64,000 nt of DNA from Streptomyces xylophagus (GTDB taxonomy: Bacteria; Actinomycetota; Actinomycetes; Streptomycetales; Streptomycetaceae). The translations under genes were made by a program, and so were the position numbers. Below, in pieces: positions 22,221 through 30,973 of this stretch. The DNA is taken from the NCBI RefSeq assembly GCF_000716435.1, contig NZ_JNWO01000027.1, positions 68,781 through 132,780 of the forward strand, in the 5' to 3' direction. Each line of letters begins with the position of its first letter. Position 1 is the first letter of the stretch. The notes beneath the pieces were generated by a model. That model was not told where the DNA came from and did not search any database. It saw only the letters and a program-made list of their open reading frames with translations.

Positions 22221-24781
22221 CAGACCGCCACCGCCTTGCCGTCGGCACCGGTCGCGCCGCGCGTGTACTTGGGGTGGATCAACCCCACGCAGGTGTACGG
22301 CAGTTCGGCGACCTCCTCGACGGGTACGCCTCTCTGTTCGGCGAGCAGTCTGACGTGGTCGAGGTCGGCACCCGCACCGGCCCGCGCGAGGATCTTCCAG
22401 GGCACCCGGCGCAGCAGCACCCTGGTGGTCTCGCCGACGCCGGGCTTGACGAGGTTCACGTCATGGATGCCGTACTCCTCGCTGATCCGCTCAACTGCCG
22501 CCCAGCCCTCCCAGGTTGGGGTGCGGTCGGCGGCCAGCAGTTCCTTGGCGAGGACGGTCACCGCGTCCGAGACCTCCGGGAAGCGGGCGGCCACGGCGTC
22601 CAGGAAGTCCACCGAGACGTCCGCGCCGGCGAGTTCGCGGTAGAACTTCGCGCCGTGGAAGTCGTGCGGGCCGACCAGGTCGGAGCGCAGGACCGTACGC
22701 GAAATCAGCCCCGACACCGTCGAGTTGAGGCAGGCGGAGGGGATGAGGAAGTCCTCACGGGTGCCGTACGTCTTCACGCAGGAGCCGGGGTCGGCCAGTA
22801 CCGCGATCTCCGGGTCGAAGCCGGTGATGCCGTCGGACTCCTCGAACTCCTTGATGGCGTCGGCGAGTTCGCGGGTGATGGCGCCCTTGCCGGTCCAGCC
22901 GTCGACGAACACGACGTCGGCGGGGTCGTGGTGGGCGGCGAGATAGCGCAGCGCGTTGGCGTCGATACCGCGACCGCGCACGATCGACACGGCGTAGTGC
23001 GGCAGGTCGAGACCGTGCCGGTACTGGGCCCAGCGGCGCATCAGGACGCCGACGGGGGTGCCGGCGCGGGCGAGGGAGACGAGCACGGGGTGCGGTGAAC
23101 GCTCGGCGAGGACGAGTTCGGTGACCGCCCCCACCGCCAGCGCGAGACGTCCGGCGGCCTCGTCCAGCGCGGTGTGGAACAGCTCCTGGTACTGCTCGCT
23201 CGGCTGGTACTCCACCGGCAACGACTCCGCGTAGTGCGCCCCACCGCTCTGGATCGCCTCCTCGCGCTCCTCGGTCGGCGCCTCCAGCGTCACGTCCGAG
23301 AGGTCCTGGAGCAGCCAGCCGACCTCTTCCGGCGCGTACGAGGAGAAGGCGGGGCCGCGGAGGGGCTCGGGGAGCATGGGGGGCCTTTCGGGGACGTACG
23401 AGGGGATCACCGCGAGGACGACGTGCGGGGTGTGCGCGGCCAACTGCTCCAGCAGGCCGCGCAGTTCGGGAGTGTCCCCGCGGGAGTCGACGACCGCGAC
23501 CACCGCGTCGAAGCCGGCGCCGGCGATGTTGTAGGCGTAGCGGTCGCCCGGGCCGTCTGCGGGGTTGTCGTGGGCCGGGAAGGTGAGGCGGGTGCGGATC
23601 GCGTAACCGGGGTCGTCCACCGCGAGGACGGGTGAGCGGGTGGTGGTCGAGTAGGTGACGTCGGCGTCTACTACCTGCTCCAGCTCGCGGGCGAGTCTCA
23701 GCGGGGCGTACATCAGCTCTTCGAAGCCGAGGATATGCACGCGGTGCGCTTTTGAGGGGAGGGCTTCGGCGAGGCGGGCGGCCATTGCGGGGAGGGCGGC
23801 TTCGAGGCGTATTCGGTGGTGGGGGGTGAAGCCGTGGCGTCCGCCGTCGGGGAGGTTTCGGGGCCAGCGGAGTTCGACTCGGGTGGTTCGGTTGTGGGTC
23901 GAGTGCGGGGCGGTGGGGGCTGGTCGCGCAGTTCCCCGCGCCCCTAGGGGGTGGGGGTTCGGGGCAGTTTCAAGGCTCGGGTCGACTGCGATGCCCTCGT
24001 CTTTCAGGGGCGCGGGGAACTGCGCGACCAGCCCCGACGGCGCTGCAGACGAATCACGACCTGTCTCGTACCTCGCCACCAACTCCTGCCCCTTCTCCAG
24101 CACCCCCTCCGGCAAGCGCACCGTGCCCGACGCCGCCGCCACCAGGTCCACCCTCGCGCCTATCTCCGCCGCGAACTCGTCCAGACGGCCCGCGTCGGCA
24201 GGGGAACGCATGTCCACCAGGGCGACCACCACATACCGGTCCCGCGGATAGCGCTCGTGCAGGTCGCGGATGGTGTTGAGGACCGTGTTGCCGGTGGAGA
24301 ACTCGTCGTCCACCAGGACCAACGGGCCCTCGCCGGCCAGGAGTTCGGGGTTCTCCGGGAGGAGCAGGTGGGACGTCGCGTGGGAGTGGGACTCCTCGAA
24401 GCCGCCCGCCGTGGCCACGCCGGGGACGGGGCGGCGGGTGGAGTGGAGGTAGGGGGCGACGGCGATGCCGTCGGCGACCGCGTGGCCCAGACCCGTGGCG
24501 GTTTCCGCGTAGCCGAGGACCACTGCACGAGCGGACTCGTCGGGGCCCAGGAGGTCGCGGACTCTGCGGCCCAGGGTGAAGCCGTAGCCGTAGACGATCG
24601 ACGGGGACTGGGGGACGTGCTTGCCGAGCACGTTCGACACCAGCAGGTGGGCCCGCTTTGGGTTGCGCCGCAAGGCGAGCCCCAGCAGGTCGGTCAGTTC
24701 GGTGTCGCCGAGGAGTTCGACGCCGAGTCGCTCCGCGACCCAACTGCCCGACCAGACCCCGTCGTTCACTGCCTTGTTCAT
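22220..24781 (-). CDS. Fused double phosphoribosyltransferase / PELOTA protein of the Ter module
   Basis: An 853-residue protein. The N-terminal phosphoribosyltransferase (PRTase_2 type, about 1-230) has the PRPP loop V-L-V-D-D-E-F-S-T-G-N-T. A linker of about 50 residues is largely encoded by two inverted copies of the 28-bp repeat. The TRSP-like domain follows (from V-E-L-R-W-P and D-G-G-R-H-G-F). Then comes a second PRTase-like domain (StiP/PRTase_1 type, about 490-750, with V-F-V-D-G-W-T-G-K-G-A) and a C-terminal PELOTA-like domain (W-K-I-L-A-R-A-G to C-V-G-L-I-H-P). Comparative genomics predicts these enzymes build a nucleoside-like metabolite. Start ATG at 24781 after AAGGGA, 14 bases from the aldolase gene. 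Confidence 0.88.
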   Translation of the reverse strand: MNKAVNDGVWSGSWVAERLGVELLGDTELTDLLGLALRRNPKRAHLLVSNVLGKHVPQSPSIVYGYGFTLGRRVRDLLGPDESARAVVLGYAETATGLGHAVADGIAVAPYLHSTRRPVPGVATAGGFEESHSHATSHLLLPENPELLAGEGPLVLVDDEFSTGNTVLNTIRDLHERYPRDRYVVVALVDMRSPADAGRLDEFAAEIGARVDLVAAASGTVRLPEGVLEKGQELVARYETGRDSSAAPSGLVAQFPAPLKDEGIAVDPSLETAPNPHPLGARGTARPAPTAPHSTHNRTTRVELRWPRNLPDGGRHGFTPHHRIRLEAALPAMAARLAEALPSKAHRVHILGFEELMYAPLRLARELEQVVDADVTYSTTTRSPVLAVDDPGYAIRTRLTFPAHDNPADGPGDRYAYNIAGAGFDAVVAVVDSRGDTPELRGLLEQLAAHTPHVVLAVIPSYVPERPPMLPEPLRGPAFSSYAPEEVGWLLQDLSDVTLEAPTEEREEAIQSGGAHYAESLPVEYQPSEQYQELFHTALDEAAGRLALAVGAVTELVLAERSPHPVLVSLARAGTPVGVLMRRWAQYRHGLDLPHYAVSIVRGRGIDANALRYLAAHHDPADVVFVDGWTGKGAITRELADAIKEFEESDGITGFDPEIAVLADPGSCVKTYGTREDFLIPSACLNSTVSGLISRTVLRSDLVGPHDFHGAKFYRELAGADVSVDFLDAVAARFPEVSDAVTVLAKELLAADRTPTWEGWAAVERISEEYGIHDVNLVKPGVGETTRVLLRRVPWKILARAGAGADLDHVRLLAEQRGVPVEEVAELPYTCVGLIHPKYTRGATGADGKAVAV
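23918..23945 (+). repeat. 28-bp repeat, copy B (inside a coding sequence)
   Basis: Lies within the phosphoribosyltransferase gene and reads in frame on the minus strand as [12 protein letters not shown]. It forms an inverted pair with copy C. Confidence 0.85.
24006..24033 (-). repeat. 28-bp repeat, copy C (inverted, inside a coding sequence)
   Basis: The reverse complement of the element, 60 bases from copy B. In the phosphoribosyltransferase frame it reads [10 protein letters not shown]. The two copies could fold into a long hairpin in DNA or mRNA. Confidence 0.85.
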
Positions 24782-24795
24782 ACGTCCCTTGCGAT

Positions 24796-25962
24796 TCAGC
24801 CGGGGATTCCGGCGGCGAGCAGCTCCACGAAGCCGACGTCCTCGCGTGCGACGCCGAAGATCTCGGCGCGCAGCATGGTCCGCTCGGCCCAGGCGCGGTG
24901 CGGCTTCACCTCGTTCATCTTGTTCGTGTACGCCGAGCGCAGCACGCCCCCGCCGCCCCGCTCGGGCCGCAGGATGTCCTGCGCGTCGCAGAACTCCTCG
25001 TGGCTGACCACGGACAGCGCGTGCACGGGCAGCACGTGGGTGGGGTGGATGCAGGTCTTGCCCATCAGCCCGTTGGCCTGGTCGAGGGCGATCTCGCGCA
25101 GCAGTCCGTCCATGGCGTGCTCGATCAGCGCCTCGCGCAGCTCCTCGGCCTGGCCCTCCAGGAAGGGGCTGCGGCGCAGCTGCGGCTTGAACATGCGCTC
25201 CTGGACCCGGAAGTACTCCCACACCGGGCCGGTCACCGTGAAGCCGGTGCCGTCGGCGCGGCCCAGCATGTTCACCACGTCGGCGATCACGCTGGCGACG
25301 ATCTGGACGTCGTAGGCCGTCATGTCCGAGGCGCGGCGCAGGCCGTAGGAGGAGCAGAAGTCCGTCACGCCCAAGCGCAGGGCGAGGACGCGGTCGCGGT
25401 ACTTGTCGACCGCGCGGGAGATGCCCTCCAGGGTCTCGACGCGCGACTCGCGGTAGAGCAGCTCGGGCGACTCCAGGACCGGCATGCCGAACAGCCGGTG
25501 GCCGCTCGCCGCCTCCGCGGCGGCCAGCGCCTCCAGGAAGGGTGTGCCGCTCTCCTCGGTGAACTTGGGCATCACGAAGCCCGAGAGGAGCTTTACGGCC
25601 GGGCCCATGCGGCGTACGAGATCGGGGATCTGTTCGGGCACGCGGACCCGGATGAACAGCAGTGGGAGCTCGGTGTCCGGGCGGGCGGCCAGCTCGGTGA
25701 ACTGCTGGACCAGGTTCTCCTCGGCGGCCGGTACGTCCTCGTCGCCGATCGAGTCCTCCAGGCACAGCACCATCGACACGACACCGCGCGCCGCCAGCTT
25801 GACGATGTCGTCGGCGAGCCGGGGCCGGGTGGCAGGGCTGTAGAGCGTCGCGCCCAGGGCCGCGGCGAGCAGCCGGGCCGGTGAGTCCGCGTCGAACTCG
25901 CACGGCTCCTGGAAGAAGAGACGCTGCCGTACCTCAGGGGCAATGTGCCCGAAATGACGCAT
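24796..25962 (-). CDS. HpcH/HpaI (CitE-like) aldolase of the Ter module
   Basis: A 388-residue TIM-barrel protein of the HpcH/HpaI aldolase / citrate-lyase-beta family, in the Ter-operon subgroup. Visible landmarks are L-C-L-E-D-S-I-G-D-E-D (near 92), a P-K-F segment after S-G-F-V-M (near 155), the metal-site E in P-V-L-E-S-P-E, and G-K-T-C-I-H-P-T-H (near 315). The ATG at 25962 has a perfect GGGGGAG site; the upstream in-frame extension lacks one. It is the first gene of the leftward aldolase-phosphoribosyltransferase-HAD operon and shares a 176-base divergent region with the tailed TerD gene. It probably makes or breaks a C-C bond in the predicted metabolite. Confidence 0.88.
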   Translation of the reverse strand: MRHFGHIAPEVRQRLFFQEPCEFDADSPARLLAAALGATLYSPATRPRLADDIVKLAARGVVSMVLCLEDSIGDEDVPAAEENLVQQFTELAARPDTELPLLFIRVRVPEQIPDLVRRMGPAVKLLSGFVMPKFTEESGTPFLEALAAAEAASGHRLFGMPVLESPELLYRESRVETLEGISRAVDKYRDRVLALRLGVTDFCSSYGLRRASDMTAYDVQIVASVIADVVNMLGRADGTGFTVTGPVWEYFRVQERMFKPQLRRSPFLEGQAEELREALIEHAMDGLLREIALDQANGLMGKTCIHPTHVLPVHALSVVSHEEFCDAQDILRPERGGGGVLRSAYTNKMNEVKPHRAWAERTMLRAEIFGVAREDVGFVELLAAGIPG

Positions 25963-26138
25963 AAAGCTCCCCCGTGGTGACGATGTGGTCCGTGAATATT
26001 TTCGATAGGTGGCCGGTAATAGTACGTACAAATCCATGTCAGGAGTTCCCGCCGGGCATGAACTTCAGGTAACTCGGCCGTGTCGGTGTCCGAACCCCCA
26101 CGTTGTCGTGACCAGGACCGAGAGGGCAGGATGACCGC

Positions 26139-26936
26139 ATGACGCACGCGATGCTGAAGGGGTCGAACGTCCCGCTGGAGGCCACCACGGTACGTGCCGT
26201 GCTGCGCTGGACGCCCGGGCAGGGGGTCCCGGACGTGGATGCCTCGGCTCTGCTCCTCGGCCCCGCCGGTCAGGTGCGTTCCGACGAGGACTTCGTCTTC
26301 TACAACCAGCCCCGACACCCCTCCGGGAAGGTCTGGTGGCTCGGCAAGAAGCGTGTCGCGGAGGGCCCCACCGACACGATCCAGACAGATCTCGCCGGTG
26401 TCGAGCCCGAAGTCAGCCGGATTCTCGTGGTCGCTTCGGCGGACGAGGTCACCTTCGACCGCGTAAAGGGCCTGCGCATCCTGCTGTACGACGCGGCCGT
26501 CGCCGAGGGTGAGCCGCTGCTGTATTTCGACATCAAGCCGGAGACCGGTGAGGAGACCGCGCTGATCTGCGGCGAGTTGTACCGGCGCGGTGAGGGGTGG
26601 AAGTTCCGGGCGCTCGGCGAGGGGTATTCGAACGGGCTGCGTGGGCTGGCCATGGACTTCGGTATCACGGTGGACGAGTCGGAGACGTCTGCGCCCGCGA
26701 CTTCCGAGGTTGCCCAGCCGTTGCCTCCGGCGGTTCCGGCGGTTCCTGTGCAGTTGCCTCCGGCGGTTCCTGTGCAGTCCGGGTACGGGTATCCGCAGGA
26801 GCCTGCGACTCAGCCGGCGTACGGGTATCCGCAGGCGGCTGCCGCCGGGACGTATGGGTATCCGCAACCGGTGCCTGTGGCTGCCGCGCCGGATCCGGAT
26901 TTTCGGTTGCCTCCGCAGGGGCCGCAGTTCATCTGA
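26139..26936 (+). CDS. TerD-family protein with YGYPQ-repeat tail
   Basis: A 265-residue protein. Residues 1-180 form a TerD/vWA-like calcium-binding domain ([27 protein letters not shown]). The last 85 residues are low-complexity: Pro/Val-rich units, then three Y-G-Y-P-Q copies spaced about 15 residues apart. TerD domains bind Ca2+ and take part in tellurite and general stress responses. Its ATG overlaps a three-codon frame (ATGACCGCATGA from 26131) that carries the best ribosome site. It is transcribed away from the aldolase operon. Confidence 0.85.
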   Translation: MTHAMLKGSNVPLEATTVRAVLRWTPGQGVPDVDASALLLGPAGQVRSDEDFVFYNQPRHPSGKVWWLGKKRVAEGPTDTIQTDLAGVEPEVSRILVVASADEVTFDRVKGLRILLYDAAVAEGEPLLYFDIKPETGEETALICGELYRRGEGWKFRALGEGYSNGLRGLAMDFGITVDESETSAPATSEVAQPLPPAVPAVPVQLPPAVPVQSGYGYPQEPATQPAYGYPQAAAAGTYGYPQPVPVAAAPDPDFRLPPQGPQFI

Positions 26937-26973
26937 CGTGGGGTCGGTAGTTCGTTCGGTGCGAGCCGGTGGG

Positions 26974-27001
26974 GGCTTGTCGCGCAGTTCCCCGCGCCCC
27001 T
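26974..27001 (+). repeat. 28-bp gene-end repeat, copy D
   Basis: Between the convergent tailed-TerD and TerA-like genes; the stop codon of the latter is 7 bases away. One base differs in the left part (GGCTTGTCGCG). Confidence 0.85.
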
Positions 27002-27007
27002 AAAAAA

Positions 27008-27742
27008 CTATCGCTCGACCTTTGTTTTGTAGCCCCGCCCCCACTGCAGTCCCCACCCATACAGCCTGTCCAGTTCTGCCTGGAAGCCGTAGACGAACTT
27101 GACCTCTCGGCGGACTACCAGCTCGCCCTTGACGTTCTCGATCATCACTACCGCGCAGGAGCGGGCCTGGGGGTGGCGTTCGTCCAGGCCTATCTCGATG
27201 CGGGGGCCGTTGCTGGGGTAGAGGGTGACGATCGCGTGGGTGCGGTCGAAGGCCGGGGTCTGGTCGTAGATGTAGACGAAGACCAGGAGGCGCTTGATCT
27301 GGTCGCGGTGGTCGAGGTTGACGTACATCGTCTCGCCGGACGCGGAGCCGAAGCGGTCGTCGCCGCTGAGTTTCACGTACGGCGGTGAGTTGACGTCGCC
27401 GAGGAGGCCGCCGAGGGGCTGGACGACGCCCTTGGTGCCGTCCATGAGCTCGTAGAGGCAGCCGAGGTCGAGGTCGACGTTGACCATGCTCTGGCTGTGG
27501 CCCATGACCTCGGGGGGCTTGAGGGCCTTGAAGGGGTGCCGGAGCAGGCTTTCCCGCTGGAGGCCGCCGATGTCGGAGGTCCGCATCCGCCAGGTGAGGT
27601 TGACGCGCAGGTTGCCGGTGGCCGCGCCCTGTTTGGTGAGCGAGACCTGGTGGTGCCGTTTGGTCAGTTCGATCGCGTTGCTGGCGGCGCTGCCCGAGTC
27701 GAAGTCGATCTCGCGCCGCCAGATTCCGTCGAAGAAGCCCAT
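27008..27742 (-). CDS. TerA-like tellurium-resistance family protein
   Basis: A 244-residue protein of the TerA/TerD superfamily, starting M-G-F-F-D-G-I-W-R-R-E-I-D-F after a GGGGGCGGGA site. Beta-rich segments include L-R-V-N-L-T-W-R-M, V-D-L-D-L-G-C-L-Y-E-L and R-L-L-V-F-V-Y-I-Y-D, typical of the TerD fold with fewer acidic calcium ligands. It lies downstream of the DUF475 gene on the same strand with a 109-base gap and probably belongs to the same stress cluster. A start 60 bases upstream is possible but has a worse context. Confidence 0.82.
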   Translation of the reverse strand: MGFFDGIWRREIDFDSGSAASNAIELTKRHHQVSLTKQGAATGNLRVNLTWRMRTSDIGGLQRESLLRHPFKALKPPEVMGHSQSMVNVDLDLGCLYELMDGTKGVVQPLGGLLGDVNSPPYVKLSGDDRFGSASGETMYVNLDHRDQIKRLLVFVYIYDQTPAFDRTHAIVTLYPSNGPRIEIGLDERHPQARSCAVVMIENVKGELVVRREVKFVYGFQAELDRLYGWGLQWGRGYKTKVER

Positions 27743-27851
27743 TCCCGCCCCCACGTCCACATGACTCACGACAAAGCTGTCGGGGCGGCGGACCGAGGGC
27801 ATGTCCTCTGTCTGCCGCCCCGAACAGAGCGTTCCCTTACCAGGGAGCTTG

Positions 27852-28856
27852 TCACACCCCGGACGAGACCTCAGTCTTCTCGTCCGAGCCTGCTTTTCCC
27901 TCGGCTTCCGCCAGGGCCTTGTTCCTGCGGACCGAGGACCAGAAGGACCAGCCGATCAGGATGACGCCTACGAGGCCGGTGATGACCTCGTTGATCTGGT
28001 ACTGGATGGTGACCATGAGGATCACGGCCAGGGCGCCGATCGCGTAGTGGGCGCCGTGCTCCAGGTAGACGTAGTCGTCGAGGGTGCCCTGGCGGACCAG
28101 GTAGACCGTCAGCGAGCGGACGTACATCGCGCCGATGCCCAGGCCCAGGGCCATGAGGACGATGTCGTTGGTGATGGCGAAGGCGCCGATCACGCCGTCG
28201 AAGGAGAAGGACGCGTCCAGGACTTCCAGGTACAGGAACATGAAGAACGCCGCCTGGCCGGCGAGGACGACCGCCGAGCGCTGCTTGCCGGTGCGCGCGG
28301 CCTCTTCCTCCTCCTCGTGCTCCCGCTCCTCTTCTTCCTCGAGCTTGTCCTCGAAGTAGCCGGAGAGTCCGCCGACGATCATGTACGTGATCAGTCCGGA
28401 GATACCGGCGATCAGGACCGTCTGCGCCTTGTCGGCGTGGGCGCCACCGTGCTGGTGGGCGTGGGCCGCGAAGGTGAAGGAGGTGATCAGCAGGACGATC
28501 AGGGCAATGCAGACCGACAGCATGTCGACCTTGCCGAGCTTGGCGAGCGGGCGCTCGATCCAGCGCAGCCACTGGATGTCACGGTCCTCGAAGATGAAGT
28601 CGAGGAAGATCATCAGCAGGAACATGCCGCCGAAGGCCGCGATCGCCGGGTGGGCGTCGGTGACCAGCTGCTGGTAGTGGTCCTTGTTGTTGAGCGCGAG
28701 GTCGACCGCGTCGATCGGGCCGATCTTGGCGGTGACGGCGACGATCACGACAGGGAACACCAGCCGCATGCCGAAGACGGCGATCAGGACGCCCACCGTG
28801 AGGAAGATCTTCTGCCAGAAGGCGGACATCTTCTTCAGGATCCCGGCGTTGACCAC
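27852..28856 (-). CDS. DUF475 / TerC-like integral membrane protein
   Basis: A 334-residue polytopic protein of the TerC-related DUF475 family with about eight helices. The signature L-E-V-L-D-A-S-F-S-F-D-G-V-I-G-A-F-A-I-T-N-D-I (around residue 205; acidic residues in the membrane plane) is intact, and a cytoplasmic loop of E-E-E-E-E-R-E-H-E-E-E-E-E lies just before it. A His-rich segment (H-A-H-Q-H-G-G-A-H) lies near residue 132. The family is linked to metal-ion export and homeostasis. The GTG at 28856 has a GGGGGAG site. Confidence 0.9.
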   Translation of the reverse strand: MVNAGILKKMSAFWQKIFLTVGVLIAVFGMRLVFPVVIVAVTAKIGPIDAVDLALNNKDHYQQLVTDAHPAIAAFGGMFLLMIFLDFIFEDRDIQWLRWIERPLAKLGKVDMLSVCIALIVLLITSFTFAAHAHQHGGAHADKAQTVLIAGISGLITYMIVGGLSGYFEDKLEEEEEREHEEEEEAARTGKQRSAVVLAGQAAFFMFLYLEVLDASFSFDGVIGAFAITNDIVLMALGLGIGAMYVRSLTVYLVRQGTLDDYVYLEHGAHYAIGALAVILMVTIQYQINEVITGLVGVILIGWSFWSSVRRNKALAEAEGKAGSDEKTEVSSGV

Positions 28857-28964
28857 CGCGTTGCTCCCCCGCGCCGTACTCGGCTTTACTTAAAATTTGA
28901 CTTCGAGCACAGAGTCTAGAGGGAGACTCCCCCGGCCGGGACAGCCGGGCGGGACCAGCGCCCT

Positions 28965-29543
28965 TTACGAGACGTTGACCCCGAAGTCCATCGCGATGCC
29001 CCGCAGTCCGGACGCGTACCCCTGACCGACCGCCCTGAACTTCCACTCGCCCTGGTAGCGGTAGAGCTCGCCGAAGATCATGGCCGTCTCGGTGGAGGCG
29101 TCCTCGGAGAGGTCGTAGCGGGCCAGCTCCTGGCCGTCGGCCTGGTTGACGACGCGGATGAACGCGTTGCTGACCTGTCCGAAGGTCTGGCCGCGGTTGT
29201 CGGCGTCGTGGATGGAGACCGGGAAGGTGATCTTGTCGCAGTTGGCCGGCACCTTCAGGAGGTCGACCAGGATCGACTCGTCGTCGCCCTCGCCCTCACC
29301 TGTGAGGTTGTCGCCGGTGTGCTCCACCGAGCCTTCCGGGCTCTTGAGCTGGTTGTAGAAGACGAACCACTCGTCCCCGAGCACCCGGCCGCCGCTGTTC
29401 AGCAGCAGTGCGCTGGCGTCGAGGTCGAAGTCGGCTCCGGTGGTGGAACGCGCGTCCCAGCCGAGCCCGATCAGTACGTTCGTGAGGTTCGGTGCGGCCT
29501 TGGACAGGGAGACATTGCCCCCCTTGGCGAGCGTGACGCCCAT
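28965..29543 (-). CDS. terD: TerD-family calcium-binding stress protein (copy 1)
   Basis: A 192-residue TerD domain protein covering the whole family length. Calcium-site stretches [11 protein letters not shown] (near 38-48) and G-E-G-E-G-D-D-E are present, and the C-terminus reads [11 protein letters not shown]. It is a close paralogue of the next gene upstream (29688-30263). TerD proteins are cytoplasmic, membrane-associating Ca2+ binders needed for tellurite resistance. A hairpin separates the two terD genes, so each may be expressed alone. Confidence 0.92.
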   Translation of the reverse strand: MGVTLAKGGNVSLSKAAPNLTNVLIGLGWDARSTTGADFDLDASALLLNSGGRVLGDEWFVFYNQLKSPEGSVEHTGDNLTGEGEGDDESILVDLLKVPANCDKITFPVSIHDADNRGQTFGQVSNAFIRVVNQADGQELARYDLSEDASTETAMIFGELYRYQGEWKFRAVGQGYASGLRGIAMDFGVNVS

Positions 29544-29588
29544 AGTGCTGGTCCTCCCCGAGGCGATGCTTCTTTGGTTGTCGTGCGC

Positions 29589-29603
29589 TCCCCCAGCGGG
29601 GGA
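29589..29603. repeat. Short CCCCC-AGC-GGGGG hairpin repeat
   Basis: TCCCCC-AGC-GGGGGA forms a small perfect hairpin 46 bases before the terD copy 1 start. I recall this sequence as a frequent intergenic unit in Streptomyces. Confidence 0.45.
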
Positions 29604-29610
29604 CCCCCCG

Positions 29611-29637
29611 GGCGCCGCACGCGAACCGTGCGGCGCC
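29611..29637 (-). terminator. Terminator between the two terD genes
   Basis: An 11-base perfect stem GGCGCCGCACG/CGTGCGGCGCC with a five-base loop lies 51 bases past the stop of the upstream terD gene. Confidence 0.7.
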
Positions 29638-29687
29638 GGGCGGTGAAGCTGTCGTACGGCAGATGTCCGTACGTCGGACTTCGTACG

Positions 29688-30263
29688 TCAGACGTTGACG
29701 CCGAAGTCCTGGGCGATGCCGCGCAGGCCCGAGGCGTAGCCCTGGCCGATGGCGCGGAACTTCCACTCCGCGCCGTTGCGGTACAGCTCGCCGAAGACCA
29801 TGGCCGTCTCGGTCGAGGCGTCCTCGGAGAGGTCGTAGCGGGCGATCTCGGCGCCGCCCGCCTGGTTCACCACGCGGATGAACGCGTTGCGGACCTGGCC
29901 GAAGGACTGCTGGCGGTTCTCGGCGTCGTAGATCGAGACCGGGAAGGTGATCTTGTCGACGTCGGCCGGGACCGCCGCGAGGTTCACCTTGATCGCCTCG
30001 TCGTCGCCCTCGCCCTCACCGGTGGTGTTGTCACCGGTGTGCTCGACGGAGCCGTCGGGGCTCTTGAGGTTGTTGAAGAAGACGAAGTTGGCGTCGCTCG
30101 CGACCTTGCCCGCGCTGTTCAGCAGCAGTGCGCTGGCGTCGAGGTCGAAGTCGGTACCGGTGGTGGTGCGGACGTCCCACCCCAGACCGACGATGACCGC
30201 GGTCAGGCCCGGGGCCTCCTTGGTCAGTGAAACGTTGCCGCCCTTGCTGAGGCTGACTCCCAC
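29688..30263 (-). CDS. terD: TerD-family calcium-binding stress protein (copy 2)
   Basis: A 191-residue TerD protein, closely similar along its whole length to copy 1. It has [35 protein letters not shown] and the [11 protein letters not shown] end. The acidic ligands are conserved in both copies, so neither appears decayed. The ATG at 30263 follows a short leader with GAGG. The tandem pair probably arose by gene duplication. Confidence 0.92.
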   Translation of the reverse strand: MGVSLSKGGNVSLTKEAPGLTAVIVGLGWDVRTTTGTDFDLDASALLLNSAGKVASDANFVFFNNLKSPDGSVEHTGDNTTGEGEGDDEAIKVNLAAVPADVDKITFPVSIYDAENRQQSFGQVRNAFIRVVNQAGGAEIARYDLSEDASTETAMVFGELYRNGAEWKFRAIGQGYASGLRGIAQDFGVNV

Positions 30264-30376
30264 GAGTCCTCCATTGGTGTCCAGGGGCGGGGATGCCCCG
30301 TAGTGCGTCGGTATCGGATCAACGTCTCGATCCTAGTGACGGGTTCCCGACCCTCGCAGGCCCTGGAACCTAACAA

Positions 30377-30835
30377 TCAGAGGGTGTCGAGCGCCTTCAC
30401 GTACTCGCCCAGGTCGCGCGCGTCCGGCAGGCCGTTGACCACGGTCCAGCGCACGACGCCCTCCTTGTCGATGATGAAGGTTCCGCGCACGGCGCAACCC
30501 TTGTCCTCGTCGAAGACGCCGTACGCGCGCGAAGTGTTGCCGTGCGGCCAGAAGTCGGAGAGCAGCGGGTACTCCAGGCCCTCCTGCTCGGCGAAGACGC
30601 GCAGGGTGTGGATGGAGTCGTTCGAGACCGCGAGGAGTTGGGTGTCGCGGTCGGTGAACTGCGGCAGGTTGTCGCGCAGGGAGCACAGTTCGCCGGTGCA
30701 GACGCCGGTGAAGGCGAAGGGGTAGAAGAGCAGCACCACGTTCTTCTCGCCCCGGAAGTCGGAGAGCTTCACGGTGGCGCCGTGGTTGTCCTTGAGCTCG
30801 AAATCGGGGGCCTTTTCGCCGACCTGGATCGCCAT
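30377..30835 (-). CDS. ahpE: AhpE-type peroxiredoxin
   Basis: A 152-residue peroxiredoxin. Peroxidatic Cys46 sits in [13 protein letters not shown], with Thr43 of the active site before it; Cys51 follows in E-L-C-S-L-R-D. The spacing and the A-F-T-G-V-C context match actinobacterial AhpE, which reduces peroxides with mycothiol/mycoredoxin or similar donors. A second Cys (D-K-G-C-A-V-R-G) lies near residue 109. The ATG at 30835 has AGGA upstream; an in-frame start at 30877 has no such site. It probably protects against oxidative stress alongside the Ter genes. Confidence 0.9.
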   Translation of the reverse strand: MAIQVGEKAPDFELKDNHGATVKLSDFRGEKNVVLLFYPFAFTGVCTGELCSLRDNLPQFTDRDTQLLAVSNDSIHTLRVFAEQEGLEYPLLSDFWPHGNTSRAYGVFDEDKGCAVRGTFIIDKEGVVRWTVVNGLPDARDLGEYVKALDTL

Positions 30836-30915
30836 TCGTCCTGAATCCCTTCGGTGGGGCTGTTCGGGTGAGACCACCCTGCGACCACCCTACGCAGCGA
30901 TCACCGCATGCGGAC

Positions 30916-30942
30916 GGACGGGCTGGCGTGGCCAGCCCGTCC
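30916..30942 (-). terminator. Terminator downstream of the DUF3052 gene
   Basis: A perfect 11-base stem GGACGGGCTGG/CCAGCCCGTCC with a five-base loop starts about 30 bases past the DUF3052 stop codon. Confidence 0.75.
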
Positions 30943-30973
30943 GGTGATTCGACGATCGAGGTACCTCCGTGGA

